A stretch of DNA of 64,000 nucleotides from Aurifilum marmelostoma (taxonomy: Eukaryota > Ascomycota > Sordariomycetes > Diaporthales > Cryphonectriaceae), in assembly GCA_027559495.1 (NCBI GenBank), contig JAMXSV010000029.1:434001-498000 (forward strand), written 5' to 3'. The notes under the pieces were generated by a model. The model had not been told where the DNA came from. It searched no databases and saw nothing but the letters and a program-made list of their open reading frames with translations. Below are positions 42,924 through 53,110 of the stretch, one piece after another; position 1 is the stretch's first letter, and the number at the start of each line of letters is the position of its first letter. The position numbers were made by a program, and so were the translations under genes.

Positions 42924-44010
42924 TCACCCTGTCCTAGGCACCACAATATTCCTCCAACCCTCATCTCCCTCCGCATAAGCCCGCAAATTCTCCCCAGCAC
43001 ACCTGATCTGATTCCGAACAGTGGTCTCGCTCATCCAAGCCAAGTGCGCCGTCAAGATGAGGTTCAACCTCTCCCCTTGCCCGTCGTGATGATGAGCACG
43101 CAGCAACACGCTCTCCTCCTCGCTGCCCGCAGGTTCCACGGCAAACACATCCGTGCCGTAGCCGTAGATGGCGCGGGAGGTGAGGGCGCTCAGCACGGCG
43201 GGCTCGTCGACGATGCCGCCGCGGGAGATGTTGACGAGGATGGTCTGCGGGCTCACGAGGGAGAGCTCGTGGTGGGAGATGAGGTTCGTGGTGGACGGGG
43301 TCCGGGGCAGGGAGAGGAAGAGGATGGATGCCTGTTTCAGGACTTGTTCAAAGGGGACGCGAGGCGGTGACGTGGATGTGCCCGCTGGTGCTGACGGAGA
43401 AGCCGTCCTGCGGTCGGATATGATGACCTTCATCCCCAGGGACTCACACAGCCGCGCAATGTGCTTCCCCACGGCGCCGTACCCGATGATCCCCGCCGTC
43501 TCCTGGGTGCATGTCTTCGGCAGAGCGCCCGTGGCGTCACGCATGTGTGCGTTGATGGAACCCTTGGCCTTCCACTCGTTTGGGTTGGAGGGGGTCGAGG
43601 TGGTTAGGATGTTGCTGATCTTGACGAGGCTTCGGCGGGCGGCAAAATACTGGAAGGAGGTATGTGTCAGTGTATTTGTGGGTGTGGATTTGTGTGTGTG
43701 TCTCAAGATCCACAGAGGGCGACAAAGGAGCAAAGGAAGGTTTCTCATGGTGGGAATGAAGTAGTACGCTAGGGTTGTGATCAGGCTACATACGAGGGCT
43801 ATCGCATGCTCAGCAACAGACTCGGTGTTGCAATTGGTGCTGTTCATCACTTGGATGTTGTTCTTCCGGCAGTACTCGAGATCAATATAATCAGTCCCGA
43901 CAGCATGCGTAATGACGCATTTTCTACAAGACAAGAACGAAGCGACGCCATTGCCGACTCGTCAGCCTCCTCATTCAATCTTTCTCCTTCTTCCCTCTCA
44001 TCACTTTCTC

Positions 44011-44043
<33 letters not shown>

Positions 44044-44317
44044 AGGGGAACCAAACTCACAAATACGGCGCCTGTGACATAATCTTCTCCGTGAGCCGAC
44101 ACATCGCCACGATCACAACGCTCGCCTCCCGAATTCGCCCCACGACGTCATCCTCGTTCGGGACCGTATTGTGGTATACGAGGGCCTCGTACGTCTTGTT
44201 GCTGCCGAAGTCAACGGTGCTCGCGTCCCAAGGAATGTGTATGGTCTCGAGGACCGCGATGACCTCGTGGGTGGCTGTGGGGAGTTGTCTGGGACGCAGG
44301 GTTGGCTCGGAGGGCAT
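42924..44317 (-). CDS. D-isomer-specific 2-hydroxyacid dehydrogenase
   Basis: NAD(P)-dependent D-2-hydroxyacid dehydrogenase of the glyoxylate/phosphoglycerate dehydrogenase-like family, oxidising or reducing D-2-hydroxyacids in the cytosol. Three exons (44061-44317, 43794-43923, 42924-43649; introns 137 bp and 144 bp) give 370 residues. The catalytic domain shows VIVAMCRLTEKI, CVITHAVGTDYIDLEYC and NSTNCNTESVAEHAIAL followed by YFAARRSLV. The nucleotide-binding motif is GIIGYGAVGKHIARL, then VIISDRR. The substrate Arg is in LVNISRGGIVDEPAV; the catalytic His is in LILTAHLAWMSE. Both introns contain CA-rich runs, the first a (CA)14. All exon junctions are in frame. A Ser/Pro insert (SPSAPAGTSTSPP) sits after the NAD-binding strand. 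Exact substrate unknown. Confidence 0.92.
44011..44038. repeat. (CA)14 inside an intron
   Basis: CA dinucleotide run in the first intron of the D-2-hydroxyacid dehydrogenase gene. On the coding (minus) strand it reads GT, close to the donor site. Confidence 0.95.
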
Positions 44318-44833
44318 ATTGGGAGGATTTATCTTTATTTTATCTTAATGGTCTGGGAAAAGGTCGTCGATAATGTGAGGCTTGGATGTTGGGAATGCAT
44401 AAATTCAAGAAAGAAAAGGTCATATAAATAAAATAGGACGTATTAATTGAAGCTATTGGCTGTGAAGCTCAAATCAACCCTGGCCAAACGTAGTCGTGTA
44501 TACTCGTGCGACGATCGCCCGCAAATCGCAAATGCGCGTTGCGCACCGGTGGGGGAGGGGTCTTCCACCTGCTTACAGTACACCCTTTCTCGCGTCGTAG
44601 GGTATGCCAAAATCCGAATTCTGGTCACAATCGGTCTGTTTCAGATTTCTAGGTTGCTTGTTCAGCATACGGAGGCTGTTTTCAATACATTGTGTCTTGA
44701 AGGTCTCGAGTCCTTTCTCTATTTACATATATAGCTGTAGCTTGTAGCCGTGATCATTGTTGGGTATCTGAAGACGAGACGAGACCGAGACGTGCTGTCA
44801 TCAAGAGAATAACATCCACATCACGAGAACTCA
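44318..44833. other. Spacer between tandem minus-strand genes
   Basis: Upstream region of the dehydrogenase and downstream region of Rrp6. Nothing further recognised. Confidence 0.6.
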
Positions 44834-47476
44834 TTACTTCTTGAAAGTAGCAGTCTTGCCCGGCCTTTCCGAGTGCATACGTCTTGCCGGCTTAGGACCC
44901 TCTGCCGTCATACGCGCCGCATACGGGTCAAACGCCTTCTTGCCCTTGTCCTCACGGTTGTTCATCATGGCCCTCTGGGCGTGTAGGACAGACTGCGCAT
45001 TGCTGTAGTCAAACGGCGCCTCGTCCTCGTCGAAATTGGGCGCTCTCATACTGCCTCTCAACACCTTGTTGGGGTCGACCTGGACCCTCGCGGCCCTTGC
45101 TGCAATCTTCTTGGCTTTCTTGTCGGCCTTCTTCCGTGCCTTGCGGTCCGCTGGGCTCTCTTCCACGTCAAGGGAGATCATATCCTGGGACTCAAGCGTT
45201 GCACCGCCTTCCTCTTCCGAGTCTGATTCCTCCGCTCGGACATCCTCCAACTTGCGCTTCCGCCCTTGGCGCAGCGTAAATTCAGTGTCGTCTATGACTG
45301 GTTCTTCCTTGACAGGCGCTGCTGGCGTGTCCACGAGAGGTATCATATCTGCGGTATCCTTGTGCGCCTTGGCCTCGGCCTCCTTTTGGGCAGCAGAGGC
45401 GGCCGCTTCCTGGACAAAAGACGTCCATGGCAGCGGAATAAGCTTGCTGCCAATATCCCCCACATGACTCGCCGGAGACTCCCAAAGACTGCTAAGGGCG
45501 ACCGAGCCAAAGAGCTGCGATTTCTGGCTTCGAAGCTCTTCGACTGGCGGGAGGCCCAAGTCTGGCTTCTCACTGCTGCCAAGCTCTCTTTGCGCGACGG
45601 CTGCCAGCGTGTTGCCGAGGAGACCGGCCCTGAAGTGTTCAACTGAGCTGGGGCCGTTCACGCCCGCCTCTTTCGCCGTCGTGACCAGCTTGAACAGCTC
45701 ATCAAGCGACTGCTGAACTTTTGTGGCGCATCTACCGCCCATTATGCTCCACAGGGCTTTTGGATCGCCCGGCAGGAGCTTCGCAATCTCCATCAGCACC
45801 TGCTGCGGCATGATAAACATGGGGCTCTCGTCTTCCTGTCGAGCCAGATCATCGCGCCACTTGTGGACCGCACGGTAGACGGAAAGCTGAGGGCCATCAA
45901 GCCTGGTATAATTTTTTTGGAGGCTGTTAGCCCAGCCTCTGGGTCCTTCGCCCGTGGCTGGATTGGATGCCCAACTGGTGTATCGGTCGAGGGATGTCTC
46001 CTTGGACCTCTGAAGAGCGAATCCAAGCAGGTTCTTCTCGGGAACACTAAGGTCGGATTGATCGATGAGTTCGTTTCGTATGAGATCGTAAACATAGAGG
46101 AGGTAGTGCGTATCGCAGCGGGCGTAGTAGAGCATTTCGTCGGTCAATGGCCTGTACTCGTCAATACGATGAACTTCAAAAAGAAAGGTCGTGGGAGTGA
46201 TTACCGTATTCTCCAATCCGCCATCTGATACTTTTTATCTGCATTGAAGTCGACGAATTTTTTGAGGAGGAAGGCAAGACTCTTCTGGGGATAATTGAGG
46301 GCAACACTAGCGTGGTAGGTGTCAAAGAGGCCAACAATGTATAAGCCCAGGTCTCGTTGAAGCCAGATAATATCCATAAAGGCACCGTGGAAGACTTTGA
46401 GAATCTTGGGATCAGCAAAGACTTCGTTTAGGACCTCGAGCTTGTGTCGCCACGGTCGCAGCGTGTCGATGACCCAGTCCTTCTCCCGAGTGCTGATCTG
46501 CATCAGAGACAGAAGACCGTGGTATGTGCGGAGGTCATGATGCTCCAGGTCAACTGCGATTTCTGTTGCTTGCTTGAGCTCTTCCAGCATTTCAAGGACA
46601 CCCTCGTAGGTGTCAACCCATATGGGCGATGTAGTATCGATCGGCTGGTACGGGATGGGATCACGCTTTGCGAAGGTGCTCGCAGGGTACTGGAGGTTGG
46701 AGATTTCCGTTTCGTATGGGTGGTTATATCTGTTCCTGGCCGTTAGCACATGTTGCAACTATTTCGGCCCTTATACGCGTATATGAAGGGCGTGAAGTCA
46801 AATGTGAGTTCTAAACTCTAGAGGTGCCTCGTCCAAGATCGCCCACCTGGGATGGACCTCAACAGGGAAGAGTAACAAGGAATAACAAGGAAAAATAATC
46901 GTACTGTTCTTGTCCATTCTCGTCGACAAAGACGTCGAGACTGTCCTGCAGAGGAACCGTGGCATGGGGCTTGTTGGTCAGGAGAGGTTTCCAGGGCCCA
47001 GTCGCGAGGTTGTCAACCTTCTTCTCGAATGCATTCTGAGGCTTGACAATGTTGGCGCGGCGCCAGTTGGGCTCATTTCGATCGGTCGTCTTGGCCTTCT
47101 TTGAAGGTCCCACGGGTTCAGGGAAGTCGTTCTTCCTCTTGACCCGGCCAGTGTACTCGTCGAGGGCGATGTCGCCCTTTTCGAGGAGGCCGTCGATCAC
47201 ATCCACTATACTGGTCCAATAAAGGTCGGCGTCCTCTGCATCTTCGAGCTCTCCAACTTGCTTCTGACCATTCGCCTTGGCCGCAGCGTTGATGACATTG
47301 GTGGAAAGGGAAAGCAGACGGGTCGAGTGTTCCTCAAGGCGGTCGCCGGTCGTGGGATCCGCCGTGCGCAGGAAGCTGAGATCCTCGCTCGCGATCTGGT
47401 TGACAGTCCGGGTGGTCGAGACCAGTGCGGCCTGGACCTTGTCCTGCAGAGACTTGAAACCCTGCGAGGCATCCAT
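44834..47476 (-). CDS. rrp6: Exosome component 10 / Rrp6 3'-5' exoribonuclease
   Basis: Nuclear exosome-associated DEDD-Y exoribonuclease that processes rRNA and snoRNA and degrades aberrant transcripts. Three exons (46905-47476, 46205-46729, 44834-46151; introns 174 bp and 53 bp) give 804 residues. The N-terminal PMC2NT-type helical domain (residues 1-110) is followed by the linker to YNHPYETEISNL. The exonuclease domain has IAVDLEHHDLRTYHGLLSL (Asp251, Glu253), LKVFHGAFMDIIWLQRDLG and MLYYARCDTHYLLYVYD (the Tyr-x3-Asp motif). The HRDC domain is seen in SVYRAVHKWRDDLARQEDES and MFIMPQQVLMEIAKLLP. The C-terminus is basic/acidic (KARKKADKKAKKIAARAA) and ends SERPGKTATFKK. The start is the first ATG; length and order match the family. 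Confidence 0.96.
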
Positions 47477-47998
47477 AGCTATCAGGGAGCGCTGGCGGAG
47501 GAATGCGCCAGCAGACGGCGGCTTGGATCAGATCAGAGAAAGAAAGGTTGCAAACAATGTTCAGGCCGCCCGATCGGATTTCCTAGATAGAAAATTTGGC
47601 GGTTCGCTGGCGGCAGGCAGTAAAGGCTTCCTGAGTAGGTGGTGTAAGTACTTGCAGAGGGGGGTTTTTGGGCTCTTGAGACAGGGGTTATGAGGTACCT
47701 ATACCGCCCCTGATAAGATAATAACTCTTTCACCCTCGACCTCATCTTCCAAGGTCCTTCAGTTGCCAATTTATGGCAACCTCCGAACAAGCCGTGTCAT
47801 TGTTATTCTTGCTGTCTAAGTTTCTACTACTCTACAATACCAAGATCCAGGGAGCAACAGCCCTCTAACTTGGGATTTTGTCTTGTCTCCATCACAACAG
47901 GTGCCCCAGAAGAAGTGTTGATTCTGAGCTGTGACATCAGAAGGTGCAGTCAGATCGGGTTTGAGGCTCCGGTGTTACCAAGAGACCAACCAGCCAAC
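47477..47998. promoter_or_regulatory. Shared divergent promoter region (Rrp6 / Mdm35)
   Basis: Rrp6 (-) and Mdm35 (+) are transcribed apart across 522 bp, so both promoters must lie here. I could not pick out a specific factor site. Confidence 0.4.
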
Positions 47999-48491
47999 AT
48001 GTCTGCTTCTCTTGCAACTGAGTGCAATGAGGTGAAAGAGTAAATGACTTGGTGTTTTTTTTTTCCTTCCTCTTCTTTCTTCTCTTGATTTGACGCATGT
48101 ACTAATGCGAATTCCCAGGAAATATGATACATGTTTCTTGAAATGGTACAGCGAAAGTAAGTCAGGGAGATGCTGTGTTATCCTTCTTGACCTAGTTTCA
48201 AGTTCTCACCGGGTCCAGAGTACTTGAGAGGGCTGGGAAAGGCTGAGGACAATGATTGTGCTGCCCTCTTCAAGCAGTACCAGGCATGTTTAAATGTACG
48301 AAATTACTGAAACTTTCCCTGTCAAGTTCGTTGCTGATATCTGGCAGGTGGCCCTTAAGCAAAGAGGCATCGACAAGCTCCTTGAAGAAGCAAGGGAAGA
48401 TAACAAGGAGAATGATGCAGTGCATATGAGTCGTAAATGTAAGCTCCACCTCTATGCTGAATGATGACCTACACTGACTTCTCCAACAGGA
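47999..48491 (+). CDS. mdm35: Mdm35/TRIAP1-like twin CX9C protein (one-base frame disruption)
   Basis: Small intermembrane-space protein that chaperones the Ups1/Ups2 phospholipid-transfer proteins and is imported by the Mia40 disulfide relay. Five exons were assembled: 47999-48039, 48119-48157, 48219-48295, 48348-48438 and 48490-48491; the last supplies only GA of a TGA stop. The protein starts MSASLATECNEVKEKYDTC, with twin CX9C motifs Cys9/Cys19 and Cys40/Cys50 (CAALFKQYQAC), and the family block CFLKWYSEKYLRG. The tail is VALKQRGIDKLLEEARED. Corrected length is 82 residues. At the exon 1/2 junction the second exon reads G then four A, where three A are needed for EKYD; as written the frame breaks. 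Introns 2-4 are GT-AG, and intron 1 has an ideal ACTAAT branch point. Identification is firm despite the small exons. Confidence 0.88.
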
Positions 48492-49452
48492 ACTACAAGA
48501 GGATGGATTTCAAAAAATTGATTCAAAGAAAAATCTCAAGACCTGGCGCTTGGAGTTTTGTAGGAGGCTTAGCATCACATCTCCATACCACCACAATTTT
48601 GTGGTACAATTCATGCATTCAAGGCACGTAGGGAGTATTTGTTACAGTATATGCATGAAGCCTTCAAGGCCACCTTTGATCGAGTTACCACACTTTTCAG
48701 GTTAGAATCCAGTAGCAAAGCGCTGGACAGATTTGAAGCCTTGTGCTCTCATTGTGAAACTGCCGAGACTCTGTCTTTCAATCTAGGGAGGACTGCCGCC
48801 AAAGGACAATGTACTGGATGAAGCCCCTGACACATACATCTGCCCAAGAATGCTGTCCATTCAAAGCTCAGCTTTTGGGTAACATTCTCCCTTGAAGCAG
48901 ACGGGTTTGGCAGGCCTAGACCCCCTATCCACGTGGGTGGCTGCAGGGGTCCAGGCCCTGAAGAATCGCCTGGACAGATTACCCCTGTGCGGCAGGCAAG
49001 ACGGACTATAGCAGCTGGTGCAATATCTCGGCTTCCTCGTCAGGGATCCCACCCCCAAATTGAACAGATGCTACTCGGTCGGATTGCGATTCGAGCTCGT
49101 ATACCAAAAGGTGATCTCATCTCCCAGCCTCTTATGGTTGAGTCTTTTCTTACCATGGATCTCTGAACCTGGTGCAGCTTTCCGTCTCCTCATGCAGTCC
49201 GCGAAACCAACGAGCTGTGGGGCGTCTCTAGATTGGCCTCTACTATTATCAAGCTGGAGCACGTTATCCCGCAATCAAAAGTGACGATAATCATCCACCC
49301 GCGATCAGCAACAAAACAGTACATCTCTTGCATCGCAAAGCCTCTTCTGGTGGGATGCTCATACCCATCTTCTCGAGCGCTTCTAAGAATCGAGTTTCTT
49401 CCTAGACGTATAACACCGCTCGGAATGCGATTGAGGTAGCGACGGCGCTTCT
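48492..49452. other. Spacer, no gene seen
   Basis: 3' flank of Mdm35 and upstream region of the small two-TM gene. Frames here are short and unrecognised. Confidence 0.55.
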
Positions 49453-49965
49453 ATGAACCCATTCTCCGCCCTCACGCTTGGTATCTTCGTAGCTGGCTAC
49501 ACCACCGCTCGATGGGACCTTGTTACCAGGCTCTATGAGCTTGCCATCTTTGCTTGGGACTACGGTGTCGTTGTCAGTTGCCAGTCGCACAAACTTCTCC
49601 ATCGCCCTGTCTTGTCTTGCCTTGTGGTCTTCTTGGTTCCCTTGGCCGCACCCCTTCTCCTCCGGCACTCGATTCTGGCGCGACTTGGCTGACTTGTCTT
49701 TGTCTCTTCCACAATAGTTGCGCGCCGCATACGGTTTTGTCATACTGTCGCTGTTCTTCCTTATCGTTTTCCTCCCCGTGGCACGTCTCGCGGCAAGAGA
49801 GTCAGATCTGGTACGACCAAACCTCCGGCTCCCCGGGGCACGCCCTTCGTCGACGCTCATCCTCTTCCTCCACTTGCGCGCGCTAACAAGCTCCCAAAGC
49901 ACCCACGGACACCCGGATCAGGCATATCCGCACGAGAGCAGCTGAACAGGAGGGGGTCTTTCTAG
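49453..49965 (+). CDS. Small two-TM membrane protein, unrecognised
   Basis: A short split gene inferred from reading frame and splice signals. Exon 1 (49453-49572) encodes MNPFSALTLGIFVAGYTTAR and WDLVTRLYELAIFAWDYGVV. Exon 2 (49718-49810) encodes LRAAYGFVILSLFFLIVFLP and VARLAARESDL. Intron 1 is GTCAGT...ATAG; intron 2 is GTACGA...AAAG with a perfect GCTAAC branch point 13 bases before its end. Exon 3 (49900-49965) gives HPRTPGSGISAREQLNRRGS before a stop, for 92 residues. If intron 2 is not spliced, the frame ends at 49945 and gives 115 residues. Two hydrophobic segments (about 4-16 and 44-61) suggest an integral membrane protein. The stop is only 38 bp before the Gpi1 ATG on the same strand, so the two may share a transcript or promoter. 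I cannot name the family. Confidence 0.6.
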
Positions 49966-50003
49966 GCGCGTGGGTTCGTGCTTCCTTCTGAAGGCTGTCT
50001 GTC

Positions 50004-52396
50004 ATGCCAGAGCATGATGGCCTGATGCGTATTTTCTGGCCGATCGACATCCCAAGGTCTGACTTGCCTGGGGTGGTCGTGGGCTGGAGGAACTCGAAGC
50101 TCGACGTCTTCGTGGTCGCCATACTAGAAGCTGTCGACGTCAGTCCACTCCTGCCTTGTGTGTGACAGGTGATGAAATGTCGTGCTGAGAATTGGCAGGC
50201 TCGAAATGTCGAAGAAGCTCTCAAGCTGCACACCCTGCTACGGAGCGCGCCTCACCCGATAGGACGGATCTTCGAGCTGTGCGGTCAGCAGTCCATGCAT
50301 GTGCTGGGCGTGTCGAACCCGAACGATGCCGTCGCCGTGAATCCGTCCTGGGTGCGCGTAACTGTCGACCCGAGCACGCGTGTCCCCCAGGTTCGTTGCG
50401 CCCAAGCGTCGAGTATACAAATTATCCTGTTTCAGCGCCCGCAGCCCACGAGAATGCAATACATCTCCCTCAACCCAATCGCGCTCGCCCTGGGACACAA
50501 ACATGTTGACGAGAGATACCACACTCTGGGCGAAGACGAGGCGGAAGACGAGAGACAGGAGAGACTCCGGAGGGAGAAGACCAAGAGGCTCGTCGAGAAG
50601 ATCAAACAACACTCCATCACGAAGCGACAACCTTCGGACAAGGAGAGGGCCCTGCCGCAGATTGTCAATCAGATCAATTGGTCCTCGGAGCTAGAGCAGC
50701 TTCTTCAGAAGAACGTGTCGAGGTTAGGAGCGAGACCCAGGCGAGCTCTTAGTGTGTCTGAGCGTGTGGTCGAGTCCGCGACAACGATGAAGAACTTTGT
50801 TCTGCTCTGGATGTGGGAGCTCATCACCCTCTACATCTTCCCCATCATCCGCCAGGCATTCATATTTGGCCTTGTCGGTCATCGGATTGCAGCAGAGATG
50901 TTTCTGATCATACTGGAATGGCGCCCACAGCCTCATATGGCTGCCATCAAGGACATATCAGCAACCGCGCAGCAGATCGAGATCCGCCTGCTCCAGTTCT
51001 GCTACTGGCCCATGCAATATGTCACCTTAAGACAGAGGAAGAACGACTGGGAAAGCGTAACGACCAGCCACCCAGACTATATACGGTTCTACAATAGCCT
51101 TTGGCTGGTCGCCAATGATGTGATCATCGGGATAGCGTTGGGCTCTTATATCATCGACAACTCGACCTGGGTTGCGGAACAGATCAACGTGCTCCTAGCA
51201 AGATACACGGTCGAGGCTCTGCAGAGCAGCATCTCCTGGTTGATGGGGTGGCCAGCAGGTCTCAAACTGAACACTGAGCTGGCGGCATTTCTGGGAGATC
51301 TCTTCTTATGGGTCATCGATTACTGGGCCAGTGAGTTTCCGCATGTCGCCCCTCTCCAATTGCATGGCTGACCCTCTCTAGGTTGCATCGATGCTCTCCG
51401 GCCAGCGCTACCTCACATCATCTGGTTTGTTGGATTCTCGAGCTTTGCTGGGGCAAGCATGCCTATCGCCATGTTCTCCGACCTATTGTCGATTCTCACG
51501 GTCCACATCTACTCATTTTATCTCGCCTCCGCCCGTATATACCACTGGCAGCTGACCATCCTAATCTCTCTTTTCCACCTCTTCCGCGGAAAGAAACACA
51601 ACGTGCTGCGCAACCGTATCGATTCATGCGCCTACGACCTCGACCAGCTACTGGTCGGAACGATCGTCTTTTGTCTTTTACTATTCCTGCTGCCGACTGT
51701 TGTGGTGTTTTATCTCAACTTTGCCATTGCGCGGATGGTGATCATCTCACTGAAAGCGTCTTTTGACACGCTTCTGTCGTGTCTGAACCATTTCCCCCTC
51801 TTCGCCTTGATGCTACGGATCAAGGATCCTCAGAGGCTGCCAGGTAGGTAAAGGCACTGAGATAGCTGGATCTCTTCAACGACCCGCCGCTGACAGGCTT
51901 TCAGGTGGCATCCGCTTCGAACTTCGAGATAACCAAGAACATAAAAATGTACCTAATACAGAATCCGACCTTCCTTCCACATCTGTCATTTACCTGAAGG
52001 TATGGGATATGAACCTGACATTCATTTTCGTGGATTTTGTTTTTGGCAAGAAAATGCCTGACTGATAGTGTTGCCTAGTCTATTCCCCTAACCTTTCGCG
52101 CCATGTTCCACCAGTACTTCCAACTTGGGTCCCGCATCCGCAAGCATTACCTCTCGCCGCGCGTGGTCTTCTGCCTTCTCACGGGCAAGTTTGTACCGCC
52201 GATCAACCGGAAGAATCTGTACAGCTTACAGTACAGCATGCTACCGGCCAAGCGGTCGGGTATCACGGAGATGTGGGCAGCCGTCAACTCGTTGGTCAAG
52301 AAAGAGAGCAAAATCCCGATCATGAACGGCAAGCTGAGGAGCTCGAGCCAATTCGGCGGGTTGACAAGGAGTCGGGGATACGGTGGAGGGCACTGA
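50004..52396 (+). CDS. gpi1: GPI-GlcNAc transferase subunit Gpi1 (PIG-Q)
   Basis: Membrane subunit of the ER complex that transfers GlcNAc to phosphatidylinositol, the first step of GPI-anchor synthesis. Five exons (50004-50138, 50199-51330, 51382-51843, 51905-51999, 52079-52396; introns 51-79 bp, all GT-AG) give 713 residues. The N-terminus shows the family start MRIFWPIDIPRSDLPGVVVG and WRNSKLDVFVVAILEAVD; an ATG seven codons upstream (50004) was taken as the start, but 50025 is equally possible. The conserved core covers NFVLLWMWELITLYIFPIIR, QIEIRLLQFCYWPMQYVTLR, DYIRFYNSLWLVANDVIIG, SDLLSILTVHIYSFYLASAR, LFRGKKHNVLRNRIDSCAYD and LLVGTIVFCLLLFLLPTVVV. RLPGGIRFELRD spans intron 3. Several TM segments are evident. 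The small membrane-protein gene lies just upstream. Confidence 0.94.
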
Positions 52397-53110
52397 GAGA
52401 CGTGAAACGACATAGAGCTTGTAGGAGATGGGAGAATATAACGTCAGACATCATCTTCCAAAAGGCTTGCCTTGTGTGTGTGCCCACGCAGCGCTTTCTT
52501 TGTTTGCATCATATCATGTGTGTGTATGATGCAACACAAGGCGAATATTGTTCAAGCAGGCAGCCATCGCCGTGAAGAGAGATCGCAGCGTCTAGACGCT
52601 GAGACTGGCTGGCCAGTGCCGGGTCTTGTGGGACAGGATTGTTGTTACCCATGTAAGTCTGTTCTTACAATGCTGGAAGGTGACCCGGCCAAGGGCGTTG
52701 ACTGGATCAACGAGCGGCAACTATGGTGATACCACACTAGTCCAGCAAGCAAACATGACGAGTAGGGATCGGCATTGGTGCAACGAAAATTCATGGTGAG
52801 AAGTGTGTAAGAGGGAAAGGCGGGGTGAGGGGGATGAGAGCACTGCCGACGAAGGAGAGCCTCACCATGATAGACGGTATACTTTGTCCAACTTCAGGGC
52901 ACTTACATACCTTTCCCGTACCCTTCAGGACTGCCCCCCCCCCCCACCCCCTCCCATTTTCACCATTATCCTTCTACTAACGCCTGACTTTGAAGGTTCA
53001 CCGACCAGTTATGATCAATTCCACGACCAGCTCATGAGCTGTTGCCACCTACTTGCTGGACTGACTGCTTTCTCTCTTTGATAGAACTCATAACTACTAA
53101 ATCATAAGCC
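52397..53110. other. Spacer, no gene seen
   Basis: 3' flank of Gpi1 and upstream region of the next gene, with a C-rich run at about 52936-52950. Confidence 0.6.

Noticed and set aside
49402..49902. 166-codon minus-strand ORF
   Set aside because: Lies opposite the small two-TM gene, whose plus-strand exons have clear hydrophobic segments and splice sites.
49883..50233. Minus-strand ORF covering the Gpi1 start
   Set aside because: Plus strand encodes the conserved Gpi1 N-terminus here, so the minus frame is a shadow.
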